A stretch of 64,000 nt of DNA from an uncultured Clostridium sp. (GTDB lineage: Bacteria; Bacillota; Clostridia; TANB77; CAG-508). Shown here piece by piece: positions 28,298 through 38,285 of the stretch. The stretch covers positions 28,689-92,688 of the forward strand of contig CANTAQ010000003.1 in the NCBI GenBank assembly GCA_947651825.1. The letters run 5' to 3'. The notes under the pieces were generated by a model. It was given only the letters and a program-made list of their open reading frames with translations. It searched no databases and had not been told where the DNA came from. The first letter of the stretch is position 1; each line of letters opens with the position of its first letter. The position numbers and the translations under genes are program-made.

Positions 28298-30314
28298 AAA
28301 GGATTATATTGATGCAATGAATGAAATTGAACCAAGAGAAAGCTTAAAAAAAGAAACTTTTAGTAAAATTACAAAACCGATAAGAAAACATAAAAGAATA
28401 TATCCCATATTAAGTGTTGCAGCTATGGTAATTATAGCTATTGGAATAGGAGTGCCTTTATATAATAAGGATATAAATAATCTTAGAAGTATAGAATTAG
28501 GAGAGAAAGAAAGCACAGATACGAATGAAACAGAAGAAATAGGATTACCAAGAGTAGAAAACTTTGAAAATTTATATGCAATGATTAGTAAAATGGAAGT
28601 AAATAATTATTACATTGAAGATAGTATAACAGATGCAACTACAGTCAGCCCATCTATAAAAAATGAAGCAAATAGTACACAAGAAAGTAATGCTGAAAGG
28701 AAAGAATATTCAGAAACAAATACTCAAGTAAAAGGAGTAGATGAAGCAGATATTGTAAAAACGGATGGAAGATATATATATTACTTATCAAATAAGAAAC
28801 TTACAATAACATCAGTAGATGGAAGCAATTTAGAAAGAACATCAAGTATAGAATTTAATGATGAACATTATAGACCTATGGAACTATTTGTAAGAGAAAA
28901 TAAATTAATTTTAATAGGAACAAAACATGAAGAAGGAGAAATCAAACCATTACGAAAGAGTAAAATCCTTATAGAAAGAGATAACTATTATCCAACATAT
29001 AATACATATACTGTTATTAAAGTATATGATATCAAAAACAGGGAAAATCCAGAACTTTCTAGAACAGTAGAAGTTGAGGGGTACTATATATCATCAAGAA
29101 TGGTTGGAAATAATATATACTTAATTGCTAATAAAAGTATAAATTCATACTTATGCAAAAATTATGAAATAGATAAACTAAATGAGGATGCTTTTAAAGT
29201 ACAATATTTAGATACTGCTGTAAATCAAGAAAAGAGATGTATAGCTTTTGCTGATATATGTTATATTCCAGAATCAGAAAGTCCTAATTACTTAAATGTA
29301 GTATCATTCAATGTAAATGAGAATAAAGAAGCAAATATAGATAGTTACTTAGGAGCAGGAGAAAAAATATATTCATCAGAAAAAAACTTATATGTAACTA
29401 AATCAAAATTTAATTATGAAGATAAAACAGATACTAGTAAGAGAGCAACTGAAATATATAAATTTAATTTAATTGATGGAAAATGTAAATTTCAAAAATT
29501 TGGAGAAGTTCCAGGGACAATAATAAATCAATTTTCAATGGATGAAAGTGAAGAATATTTTAGAATAGCAACAACAGATAATTCATCTTGGGAGCAAGAA
29601 AATAATACAAATAATTTATATGTATTAAATAATGAATTAGAAATAGTAGGAAAAGTAGAGGGATTAGCAAAAGGAGAAAAAATTTATTCAGTTAGATTTA
29701 TGGGGAATAGAGCTTATATGGTAACTTTTGTTGAGACAGACCCATTATTTGTAATAGACTTATCAATTCCGACAGATCCAAAGGTTTTAGGAGAATTGAA
29801 AATACCAGGATATAGTAAATACTTGCATCCATATGATGAGACTCATTTAATTGGATTTGGAGAAAATACAGAAGTAGTAAATTATGGCTATGGGGATAGA
29901 GTTGTAACAAATGGAATGAAAATGGCATTATTTGATGTAACAGATCCAAATAATCCGCAAGAAATGTATAGTGTAGATATAGGAGAGAAAGGGACAAGTT
30001 CAGAGCTTTTATATAATCATAAAGCTTTGCTATTTTCAAAAGAAAAGGATATAATTGCATTTCCAATTAGTAGAACAATAGATAACTATAAAGTGGATTT
30101 TAGAGGAGCAATAGTATATGGACTAAATTTAGAAAAAGGATTTACTTTAAAAGGAGAAATATCACATAATAAAAATGATTATGAATTATACCATTCAAAC
30201 AATAAAATAGAAAGAATAATATATATTGGAGATAATTTATTTACATTATCAGAAAATAAAATAAAGGCAACAGATATGAATTCAATGAAGGAATTAAGCC
30301 ATATTGATTTATAA
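28290..30314 (+). CDS. Membrane-anchored beta-propeller protein, possible anti-sigma partner
   Basis: 674 residues. About 40 cytoplasmic residues and one membrane segment (about 41-60) are followed by an extracellular part matching the bacterial beta-propeller family: QVKGVDEADIVKTDGRYIYY, read in parts, KLTITSVDG, FPISRTID. Overlap with the ECF sigma gene and the anti-sigma-like membrane topology suggest a signalling pair; this is inference. GGAGGG lies 8 bases before ATG. Confidence 0.8.
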   Translation: MSKKDYIDAMNEIEPRESLKKETFSKITKPIRKHKRIYPILSVAAMVIIAIGIGVPLYNKDINNLRSIELGEKESTDTNETEEIGLPRVENFENLYAMISKMEVNNYYIEDSITDATTVSPSIKNEANSTQESNAERKEYSETNTQVKGVDEADIVKTDGRYIYYLSNKKLTITSVDGSNLERTSSIEFNDEHYRPMELFVRENKLILIGTKHEEGEIKPLRKSKILIERDNYYPTYNTYTVIKVYDIKNRENPELSRTVEVEGYYISSRMVGNNIYLIANKSINSYLCKNYEIDKLNEDAFKVQYLDTAVNQEKRCIAFADICYIPESESPNYLNVVSFNVNENKEANIDSYLGAGEKIYSSEKNLYVTKSKFNYEDKTDTSKRATEIYKFNLIDGKCKFQKFGEVPGTIINQFSMDESEEYFRIATTDNSSWEQENNTNNLYVLNNELEIVGKVEGLAKGEKIYSVRFMGNRAYMVTFVETDPLFVIDLSIPTDPKVLGELKIPGYSKYLHPYDETHLIGFGENTEVVNYGYGDRVVTNGMKMALFDVTDPNNPQEMYSVDIGEKGTSSELLYNHKALLFSKEKDIIAFPISRTIDNYKVDFRGAIVYGLNLEKGFTLKGEISHNKNDYELYHSNNKIERIIYIGDNLFTLSENKIKATDMNSMKELSHIDL

Positions 30315-30377
30315 CAAATTAGAATTGGAAGCCAGAGAGAAATACATTCTATAAGCTAAATTCTAGGCGGATTAAGG

Positions 30378-30419
30378 TAAAACGAGCAGAAATTTCCACA
30401 AGTTTTTTGCTCGTTTTTA
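30378..30419 (+). terminator. Intrinsic terminator
   Basis: aaaacgagca / tgctcgttttt arms with a 20-base loop, after the sigma-propeller operon. Confidence 0.8.
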
Positions 30420-30512
30420 TTGACTTGTAAAATTCGATATTATATACTATAATTGTTGAAAATATAACATATGAATAGTAATTTAGAATCGATAAATACG
30501 GGAGATGAAGAG

Positions 30513-32421
30513 ATGATAAAAACAAAAAAAAGAACATATATTTTTTTCATAATGATAATTTTATTTACTTTAATTCTGAATGTTTTCCCATTGAATATGG
30601 TTTATGCAGTAAGAGGTGCTGCAAATGATTTATCAAACTTAGTGAATTATCCAAGTATGTACACACTAGTAAGGGAACTCCAGGTAGCACATCCAACATG
30701 GAATTTTACAATGTTATATACAGGACTTGATTGGAATGATGTAATTTATAATGAGACATTAGGTCACCCATCATCACCAAAATCACTTGTACAAAAATAT
30801 GTGATGGAAGGAAACATAAATGACTGGATATGTCCAACATGTAGTACAAAAGGATATGATAATGGCTCATGGTATTGTGCTTCAGCAAAAACAGTTTCAT
30901 ATTATATGGATCCAAGAAACTGGTTAGATGAAGAAACCGTTTTTAGTATGGAATCATTAAGCTATGATCCTAATATACAAAATTTAGAGGGTGTAAAAAA
31001 GATTCTTTCAGGGACATTTATGGATGTTAATCAAATATCATATATTGACACAGCAGGAAATACTCAAGTTATAGCTAAATCATATGCACAAATATTTATG
31101 GAAGCAGGACAAGCATATAATGTAAGTCCATATGCATTAGCAAGTAGAGTGAGACAAGAACAAGGAGATGGAACGAGTCCATTAATAACAGGGCAATATA
31201 CATATATAAATCCAGATACTGGAGAACAAATTGTTTTTACTGGTTACTACAACTATTTTAATATAAAAGCATCAGGAAACGGAAATGCAAATATAATAAA
31301 AAATGGATTAAATCATGCAAAAGAAAAACGGATGGTTAAGCCCAGAACTTGCTATACATGGAGGAGCACAATTTTTAAAGAATGAGTACCTTACATATTA
31401 TCAAGACACAGGGTATTTACAGAAGTATTCAGTAGATCCAGCAGGAAAAAATTTGTATAAATATCAATATATGCAAAATGTATCAGCTCCATATTCAGAA
31501 GCTAGAACTACTAAAAAAGCATATATAAATATGGGATTAATGGAAAGCGGTTTTAATTTTATAGTACCAGTTTTTGAAAATATGCCAGTTATGGCATCTC
31601 CAAGACCAGGAAGGATTACAACATTAGTTACAGATAATGTAAAAGTAACAACTCAGAATAGTCCATTATCTATTAGAAGCGGACCATCAACAGGATATAA
31701 TATCATAGCGAAGGCGAATATAGGAGCAACATTAATACGAATTGAAAAAGCAGAAGATGCATATGATGGGATATATTGGGATAAAGTAATATATATTGTA
31801 GGAAGCCAAATAACAATAGGATATGCAACCAGAGAATATTTGGGAGAAATACAGACAACACAAACAGTTAATGAACCAAAAATAACAACAGAAATGTGTA
31901 ACTTAAGAAATGGACCAGGGACAACAGAAAGTAGGGTAAAACAAGTTTTACCATCAGGAACAGCATTAACAGTAATAGATAAAATGAATATTGCAATAGA
32001 TGGTCACATATGGTATAGAGTAATGTTAACAGATGGGACACAAGGGTATGTATCATCAGCATTCTTACAAAATGGAACAATTGAAAAATATAAGATAGAT
32101 GGTACATATGTAAAAATAATACCAGGAACAAGTATTGCAGATATACCAGGAGCAGTATTAAATGGAAATGTACTTGGTACAGGAGCAAGTATAACAATTG
32201 ATGGAGTAGGGTATAACTTAATTGTATTAGGAGATGTAAATGGAGATGGAAATATAACACCAGCAGATTATGTTAGAATAAAAAATCACATAATGGGCGT
32301 TACTCCAATAGATGGAATATATACAGTTGGAGCAGATGTAAATGGAGATGGAAACATAACACCAGCAGATTATGTTAGAGTAAAAAATCATATAATGGAT
32401 GTTATAAAAATTTGTTTGTAA
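30513..32421 (+). CDS. Secreted glucosaminidase-like protein with SH3 and dockerin domains; interrupted by an in-frame CGG (+1)
   Basis: 635 residues when joined. A signal peptide (about 1-30) is followed by a beta-N-acetylglucosaminidase-like domain (about 130-330, ALASRVRQEQGDG, YYNYFNIKASG), two bacterial SH3 domains (LSIRSGPSTGYNII and CNLRNGPGTTESRV) and two type I dockerin repeats (DVNGDGNITPADYVRIKNHI and DVNGDGNITPADYVRVKNHI). The frame from 30513 meets CGG at 31329-31331 and would end within 20 codons. Skipping the C gives HAKEK-GWLSPELAIHGGA, the expected family motif. Start chosen for GGGAG eight bases upstream. Confidence 0.87.
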
Positions 32422-32444
32422 TTTAAGGAGGAAAATAGATAGGT

Positions 32445-33941
32445 ATGAATAAGAAAACTTTAAAAATAATAATAGGGATAGGAATGTTTGTTATTATAAG
32501 TTTAATAATGACTACTATTTCAAATGCAGCAAATTTAGGAATAAGTGCACCATCAACAGTATCACCAGGAGAAACTTTTACGGTAACAATTACTTTAAAT
32601 AATGGAGCTGGACCAGTAAGTGCTTCAGTTTCTAATGGAGCAGGAGGATTTAGTGATTGGCTGGAAAATGGTTCATCTAGTTTCAGTTGTACAGCAGGGA
32701 GTTCAGGAAGCGTTACAATATCAGCTTCAGGAACTGTAGGTGATTTTTCAACTGGTAACGATGAAAAAGTAAGTGCATCTAAAAGTATAACAATAAAACA
32801 ACCAAATCCAATACCAGAACCACCACCATCTAATAATAATGGAGGAACTACAACTAAACCAAATAATAACACAAATAACAATACAACAGTAAAACCAACA
32901 GAGACAAAGAAATCAAGCAATTCAAGATTAGGAACATTAAAAATAGCAGAAGGAATACTAACACCAGAATTTGATAGTAAAATAAATGAATATACAATTA
33001 ATGTGCCAACTGAAGTAACAAAGTTAAGTATAGAAGCAATATCAGAAGATTCAAAGGCATCTATAAAAATTACAGGAAATGAAGAATTAAAAATAGGAGA
33101 AAATTTGATTGAAGTAATTGTAACAGCAGAGGATGGGTCAACAAATACGTATTCGATAAGAACAATAAGAGCAAATGCAGAATTAGGATTACAATCATTA
33201 AATATATTTTATATAGATGAAAAGGGAGAAAAAGTACAGCTTGAATTAAATCCTATATATACAATAGGAATGTTGGAATACACATTAAAGGAACTTTCAT
33301 ATAAAATTGATAGCTTAATAATAGAAGCAATTGCAACAAGAGAAAATGCAAAAATAGAAATAATGGGACATGAAAACTTAAAAACAGGAGAAAACATTAT
33401 AACAATAAAAGTAATTGATAATACAGAACTAGAAGAAACAGAAGAAACAGAAAATGAAGTAACTCCAAAAGAAGAAAAAGTATATATTATTAAAGTAAAC
33501 AAAGAATCAGAACCAGTAGTGGCACCATTAACAACAATGCAGAAAATTAAAAATTGGTTTAGCGGAGCTGGTATATGGATTTCTGATAATTTAACAAAGA
33601 TACAAGCTGTAGCATTAATAATAGCAACAACTTTATTTATAGGTTTAACAGTGTACTTTATGCAAGATTATAAAAACTATAAAAAATTAGTAGCACAATT
33701 AGCAGAAATAAATAAAACGAATTTAATGGAAAAGGCAAATTTTGCATTAAATGGAGAAGAAAAAATAACAGAAACAAATAGTGAAAATGAGGAAGAGAAA
33801 ATAGAAATAAAACATATAGAAGAAAAAGATGAAAAGTCAGAGACTTTAAATGAAAACAAGAACACTTTATTAGATAAATTTATGAAACAAGATGAAGAAG
33901 GCAAATCAAAGCCAGAGAGAGGACGTAGATTTAAAAAATAA
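32445..33941 (+). CDS. Membrane-anchored surface protein with cohesin-like and cadherin-like domains
   Basis: 498 residues. A signal peptide (about 1-28) is followed by a beta-sandwich domain (LGISAPSTVSPGETFTVTI, about 30-125) that could be cohesin-like, a Pro/Asn-rich linker, and two cadherin-like beta-sandwich units (LKIAEGILTPEFDSKINEYT and LNIFYIDE). A membrane segment near residues 385-405 precedes a charged cytoplasmic tail. It follows the dockerin protein by 23 bases in one operon, which suggests surface capture of that enzyme; the cohesin assignment rests on pattern only. Confidence 0.7.
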   Translation: MNKKTLKIIIGIGMFVIISLIMTTISNAANLGISAPSTVSPGETFTVTITLNNGAGPVSASVSNGAGGFSDWLENGSSSFSCTAGSSGSVTISASGTVGDFSTGNDEKVSASKSITIKQPNPIPEPPPSNNNGGTTTKPNNNTNNNTTVKPTETKKSSNSRLGTLKIAEGILTPEFDSKINEYTINVPTEVTKLSIEAISEDSKASIKITGNEELKIGENLIEVIVTAEDGSTNTYSIRTIRANAELGLQSLNIFYIDEKGEKVQLELNPIYTIGMLEYTLKELSYKIDSLIIEAIATRENAKIEIMGHENLKTGENIITIKVIDNTELEETEETENEVTPKEEKVYIIKVNKESEPVVAPLTTMQKIKNWFSGAGIWISDNLTKIQAVALIIATTLFIGLTVYFMQDYKNYKKLVAQLAEINKTNLMEKANFALNGEEKITETNSENEEEKIEIKHIEEKDEKSETLNENKNTLLDKFMKQDEEGKSKPERGRRFKK

Positions 33942-33943
33942 GG

Positions 33944-33986
33944 AAAAATGAAGAGATGGAAATAAATTTCCACTTCTTCATTTTTT
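33944..33986 (+). terminator. Intrinsic terminator
   Basis: aaaaatgaagagatggaaa / tttccacttcttcattttt hairpin after the surface-protein operon. Confidence 0.85.
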
Positions 33987-34010
33987 AAATATTAGTTAAT
34001 TTGGAAGGAT

Positions 34011-34038
34011 TTGACATTGCAAAAATATATAGTATAAT
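34011..34038 (+). promoter_or_regulatory. Sigma-A promoter upstream of mntP
   Basis: TTGACA (34011-34016) and TATAAT (34033-34038), 16-base spacer, about 88 bases before mntP. The intervening leader is AT-rich and shows no clear riboswitch fold. Confidence 0.7.
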
Positions 34039-34125
34039 GTATGACATTGAATAAATAAAAATTGGAAATTACTTTATTAACTACAATATTGTAGTATAAT
34101 AACAGAATAAATATGGAGGAAAAAG

Positions 34126-34692
34126 ATGGGGATATTTGAGTTAATATTACTTAGTGTAGGACTTGGGATGGATGCTTTTGCGGTATCAGTTTGTAAAGGT
34201 ATTTCAATGAAAAAAATGAACTGGAAAAAAGCAGGTATTATAGGATTATATTTTGGCGGATTTCAAGCATTAATGCCAGTTTTAGGATATTTCTTAGGCT
34301 CAACTTTTGCTAGTGCGATAGCAAGTATTGACCATTGGATAGCCTTCGTTTTGTTGGGACTAATAGGTGCCAATATGATAAAAGAAGCATTCAGTAATGA
34401 AAGTGATAATAATGACGATGATGTAGGATTTAAAACAATGATAGTATTGGCAATAGCAACAAGTATAGATGCACTAACAGTAGGAATTACATTTGCATTT
34501 TTAAATGTAAATCTAATTTTGGCAATTACATTAATAGGTATAATTACTTTTGTTTTATCTGTAATAGGAACAAAAGTGGGAAATAAATTTGGAAGTAAAT
34601 ATGAAAATAAAGCTGAATTTATAGGTGGAATTGTATTAATGTTGTTAGGATTGAAAATTCTCCTAGAACATCTAGAAATAATTAATTTCTGA
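34126..34692 (+). CDS. mntP: Manganese efflux pump MntP
   Basis: 188 residues, six membrane segments arranged as two repeats. The repeats carry [12 protein letters not shown] near residue 14 and [13 protein letters not shown] near 110, whose aspartates are required in MntP proteins. Exports excess Mn(II). GGAGG site eight bases before ATG. Monocistronic by layout. Confidence 0.93.
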   Translation: MGIFELILLSVGLGMDAFAVSVCKGISMKKMNWKKAGIIGLYFGGFQALMPVLGYFLGSTFASAIASIDHWIAFVLLGLIGANMIKEAFSNESDNNDDDVGFKTMIVLAIATSIDALTVGITFAFLNVNLILAITLIGIITFVLSVIGTKVGNKFGSKYENKAEFIGGIVLMLLGLKILLEHLEIINF

Positions 34693-34935
34693 TGGATATA
34701 GATAGCATTAGGGAGAATGTTTATAATGACATCAAATGATAGATAGTAAGATTGATTTTTGTTATATATTATAATATGTAATAGAATTTTTTTATAAGTC
34801 CATTTCCAATTAAATTTTAAAAGGGAAATTACTTATTACTAAGAAAGGGGAATGAACAGTGGCACACAGATTTGAATGCATCTCGACTCATCCTGAAAGG
34901 CGGAAGACAATTCTTTCTAATTTAAAACTCAAACT

Positions 34936-34966
34936 AAAAAAAGCCCCTAAAGGAGCTTTTTTTTAG
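34936..34966. terminator. Bidirectional terminator between mntP region and tRNA-Thr
   Basis: aaaaaaagcccct / aggagctttttttt hairpin with A and T runs on both sides; it can serve the tRNA (minus) and plus-strand transcripts. The 240 bases between mntP and here hold no convincing gene; a 35-codon GTG frame at 34859-34966 runs into this hairpin. Confidence 0.75.
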
Positions 34967-34968
34967 TT

Positions 34969-35044
<76 letters not shown>

Positions 35045-35141
35045 ACAAAACAATTATAAACAAATCATAAAGAAATATCAAGACTTTATTACATAAATTA
35101 TAAAAAAAGGTATATACTACTAAATAAAGAGGGATGAAAGA

Positions 35142-35364
35142 GTGAAAAAAAGTGATGTAGAGTTAATAAAGAGTATGCTAATTACAAAAAAAGAATTGGA
35201 TGTAGCAAATAAAAATTTTGAACATGCATCTCGGAGAATTAATTGATTATTATGCTTACCAGATGAAAGCCAATAAAGCAAAACTAGACTATTTAATAAG
35301 AGAAATAAAGGAAAAAGAAATTTCTTTAAATATAGTAGAAGAATTAAAATTGAGAATAGTTTAA
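35142..35364 (+). CDS. yaaL: YaaL-like DUF2508 protein; interrupted by an in-frame CGG (+1)
   Basis: Small cytoplasmic protein of unknown role. GTG at 35142 has GAGGG eight bases upstream. The frame reaches CGG at 35232-35234 (codon 31) and would stop three codons later. Skipping the C gives NFEHAS-GELIDYYAYQMKANKA, which matches the DUF2508 pattern NFE...ELIDYY.Y...A...Y.YL, and ends at 35364 with 73 residues. Identity is supported by bofA directly downstream, the same pair as yaaL-bofA in Bacillus subtilis. Confidence 0.82.
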
Positions 35365-35413
35365 TATAAAAGTAATATATGTCCAAAATAAAACATACTT
35401 TTAATTAAAGGGG

Positions 35414-35680
35414 ATGATTATTTTGGACTTATATAATAGTGTGATAATTGGAATATCAATAGTTGCATTGATTATAATAACAAGAATATTAAATATTCCA
35501 TTTAGAAAAATAATAAAACTAATAATAAACTCAATAATGGGAGCAATAATAATTTTAGCAATAAATAAAACTTCTACAATACTAGGAATACATATAGGCT
35601 TAAATATAATTACCTCAGTTTTTATAGGAATATTTGGAATCCCTGGAGCAATATTATTAATAGCAATAAACTTTTTTTAA
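35414..35680 (+). CDS. bofA: BofA-like pro-sigma-K processing inhibitor
   Basis: 88 residues, two or three hydrophobic segments, with the C-terminal FGIPGAILLIAINFF characteristic of BofA. In spore formers BofA holds the SpoIVFB protease inactive in the mother-cell membrane until engulfment is done. Follows yaaL by 49 bases. An alternative GTG is absent; ATG at 35414 has AAAGGGG upstream. Confidence 0.85.
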   Translation: MIILDLYNSVIIGISIVALIIITRILNIPFRKIIKLIINSIMGAIIILAINKTSTILGIHIGLNIITSVFIGIFGIPGAILLIAINFF

Positions 35681-35780
35681 AAAAATGTAAAAAATTGTTT
35701 ACTTTTGTAAAGTTTTAATATACAATAGTTAAAATAGAACGGCACTGTTAAACACAAAGGAAAAATATGGAGGTAATTAG

Positions 35781-37079
35781 ATGAAAATTTTAATGTTAAC
35801 ATGGGAGTATCCACCAAGAATAGTTGGAGGAATCGCCAGAGTTGTACATGATTTATCACATCGCCTAATTAAAGATGGTCATGAAGTTACGGTTGTTACA
35901 TATAGAGATGGAGATTTATCATATTATGAAGACGACAAAGGGGTACAAGTACATAGAGTAGATAACTTTATGATTAATCCTAATAATTTTATAGATTGGG
36001 TATTACAATTAAACTTTAATATGGTAGCAAAAGTAAATGAATTAATAGACAAAAATGGTAAATTTGATGTAATCCATGCGCATGACTGGTTAGTAGCAAG
36101 CAGTGCAAAGACAATAAAAAATTCTTTTGGGATACCACTAGTAAGTACAATTCATGCTACAGAGGCAGGAAGAAATAGTGGTATACATAATGAGAATCAA
36201 AGATATGTAAATGATACAGAATGGTTATTAACATATGAATCATCAGAAGTAATTGTAAACAGTAATTTTATGAAAAATGACTTACAAAGATTATTTGGTT
36301 TACCATATGAAAAAATAAATGTTATACCAAATGGTATAAATATAACTTCATATAATGGAATAGTAAGAGATTATGAATTTAGAAGACAATATGCAGCAGA
36401 TAATGAAAAAATAATATTATTTATGGGAAGACTAGTTTATGAAAAAGGTGTACAACATTTAATTTCAGCAATGCCAAAAATACTATCAAGATATAATGAT
36501 GCAAAATTAATCATAGCAGGAAAAGGTGGAATGATGGATGAATTAAGAAACCAAGTAAATGCTATGGGACTAGGAAATAAAGTATATTTTACAGGATACA
36601 TGAATGCAAAACAAGTATCAAAGATATACAAATGTGCTGATGTTTCAGTTTTCCCAAGTACATATGAGCCTTTCGGAATTGTTGCACTAGAGGCTATGCT
36701 TGCTGGTGTACCAACAGTAGTATCAGATGTAGGAGGATTAGCAGAAATAGTAGAACATGGTGTGGATGGAATGAAAAGCTATGCAGGAAATCCAAATTCA
36801 TTAGCAGATGTAATTTCAGAGTTGCTATTAAATCCAGAATTGTGTGATAAAATAACAAGACAAGCAAAAGTAAAAGTTAAAAACCAATATAACTGGGGAA
36901 AGATAGCACAAGATACATATTTTACATATGAAAAAGCAATATGTCAGACAATGGCAGAACGTCAAGCAAAACAATTAATACAAGAGAAACAAGAAAAGTT
37001 AAACAAAGCAAAGAAAAACAAAGAGGGAACAGATATAACAAATCTAGTAGCATTCAAAAAACGTCAGGCATATGCATAA
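35781..37079 (+). CDS. GT4 family glycosyltransferase
   Basis: 432 residues. The N-terminal Rossmann half starts MKILMLTWEYPPRIVGGIA and carries HAHDWLV; the C-terminal half has FMGRLVYEKGVQHLI and the retaining-transferase motif STYEPFGIVALEAMLAG. It resembles starch/glycogen-synthase-like and mannosyltransferase-type GT4 enzymes. Substrate is not decided by sequence. A 16-base gap joins it to the YlbF-like gene. Confidence 0.85.
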   Translation: MKILMLTWEYPPRIVGGIARVVHDLSHRLIKDGHEVTVVTYRDGDLSYYEDDKGVQVHRVDNFMINPNNFIDWVLQLNFNMVAKVNELIDKNGKFDVIHAHDWLVASSAKTIKNSFGIPLVSTIHATEAGRNSGIHNENQRYVNDTEWLLTYESSEVIVNSNFMKNDLQRLFGLPYEKINVIPNGINITSYNGIVRDYEFRRQYAADNEKIILFMGRLVYEKGVQHLISAMPKILSRYNDAKLIIAGKGGMMDELRNQVNAMGLGNKVYFTGYMNAKQVSKIYKCADVSVFPSTYEPFGIVALEAMLAGVPTVVSDVGGLAEIVEHGVDGMKSYAGNPNSLADVISELLLNPELCDKITRQAKVKVKNQYNWGKIAQDTYFTYEKAICQTMAERQAKQLIQEKQEKLNKAKKNKEGTDITNLVAFKKRQAYA

Positions 37080-37094
37080 CAAGGAGGACAAAAT

Positions 37095-37424
37095 ATGTAT
37101 GTTTATGATCAAGCAAATAATTTAGCAAAAGCAATACAAGAAAGCAAAGAATATAAAGATTATAAAAGAGTAAAAGAAGAAGTAAACTCAAATGTAGAGA
37201 TAAAAAAACAAATAGATGAATTTGAAAAAATAAGGTATGAAGTTCAAGCATTATCATTTCAAGGAAAAGAAGATAATGAAAAAATGCAAAAGTTACAAGA
37301 AATGTACAAAATACTAAATGAAAATTCAAAAATAAAAGAGTATTTTGACATAGAAGTGAGATTTAATATAGTACTAGCAGATATAAACAAAATTATTAGT
37401 GAATCTGTTAAAGACCTATTATAA
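37095..37424 (+). CDS. YlbF/YmcA family protein
   Basis: 109 residues, mostly helical: MYVYDQANNLAKAIQESKEY, read in parts, then IKKQIDEFEKIRYEVQ and an IRFNIVLADINKII-like end. YlbF and YmcA act with YaaT in RNase Y-dependent mRNA maturation and in sporulation and competence of Bacillus; RNase Y is present at 52430. AGGAGG site. Confidence 0.82.
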   Translation: MYVYDQANNLAKAIQESKEYKDYKRVKEEVNSNVEIKKQIDEFEKIRYEVQALSFQGKEDNEKMQKLQEMYKILNENSKIKEYFDIEVRFNIVLADINKIISESVKDLL

Positions 37425-37500
37425 TTTAATACAAGAAGAGAAGAAATATAAACTACAATTGTGGTTAATATGACTTCTTTTCTTTTTGTATCAAAAGAAT

Positions 37501-37530
37501 GGAACGACATTAAAAAGAAAAGTCGTTCCT
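37501..37530. terminator. Hairpin between ylbF-like gene and spoVT
   Basis: ggaacgac / gtcgttcc arms with an A-rich loop; between convergent genes and usable from either side. Confidence 0.65.
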
Positions 37531-37541
37531 AAAATAATATA

Positions 37542-38096
37542 TTATACATTCATTTGACTACTTAAGAAACCTGCTGCAGATTGTACTACTTTAAGTTCAG
37601 TATCACCCATTTTTGTGTTTTGCTCCTTTGAAAGCAAAATAACGCTTCCGATTACATCTCCATCTGAAATAATAGGGTATATAACTTGTGAATTATAACG
37701 TCTTTCATTATTATCATTTTGGGTTATAGGTAAAGATAATTCGTTATTTTCCTTACTTGTATATATTTCTTTATTTTCCATAACTTTTTCAAGTTCAGGA
37801 CTCAAAGATTTCTCTAAGAATTCTTTTTTAGAACCACCAGAAACAGCGATAACAGTATCTTTATCAGTTATGCATGCAATGTGTCCAGTTGTTTTAGAAA
37901 GAGTTTCTGCATAACCTGTCGCAAATTCAGAAAGCTCTCCAATAGGAGAATATTTTTTTAATATAACTTCTCCTTCTTTATCAGTAAAAATTTCAAGTGG
38001 GTCACCTTCTTTTATATGAAGAGTACGTCTAATTTCTTTAGGAATAACAATTCTACCCAAATCATCTATTCTTCTAACTACTCCAGTTGCTTTCAA
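37542..38096 (-). CDS. spoVT: Stage V sporulation transcription regulator SpoVT
   Basis: 184 residues. An N-terminal AbrB swapped-hairpin DNA-binding domain (KATGVVRRIDDLGRIVIPKE, about 2-50) precedes a GAF-like C-terminal domain (about 60-180). It tunes forespore sigma-G genes. TTG at 38096 is chosen because AAAGGAGG lies nine bases before it and the protein then begins like SpoVT elsewhere (MKATG); the frame is open further upstream without a ribosome site. Confidence 0.93.
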   Translation of the reverse strand: MKATGVVRRIDDLGRIVIPKEIRRTLHIKEGDPLEIFTDKEGEVILKKYSPIGELSEFATGYAETLSKTTGHIACITDKDTVIAVSGGSKKEFLEKSLSPELEKVMENKEIYTSKENNELSLPITQNDNNERRYNSQVIYPIISDGDVIGSVILLSKEQNTKMGDTELKVVQSAAGFLSSQMNV

Positions 38097-38285
38097 TGTA
38101 TTACTACCTCCTTTAACATTTTTTAATTCAAAAATAGTATTTGAAAAGAAAAATATTTTATGCATAATTCTGACAAAATTTTTGAAAAATATTGAAAAGA
38201 CTGAAAAAAATGTGTATAATGAAAAAGGAAAAAATTGGAAATTTATAATAAAAATAAGTTTACACTTCGAGGAAGGATTGATAAA

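Noticed and set aside
34859..34966. 35-codon GTG frame with a fair ribosome site (AAGGGG) starting MAHRFECISTHPERRK, containing AGG CGG in frame
   Set aside because: It runs straight into a strong bidirectional terminator and has no recognised family. Codons are unlike the neighbours. Kept only as a possible second exception to the CGG rule.
38166..38285. T-box leader before alaS
   Set aside because: The gap is too short and lacks the conserved T-box sequence and terminator.
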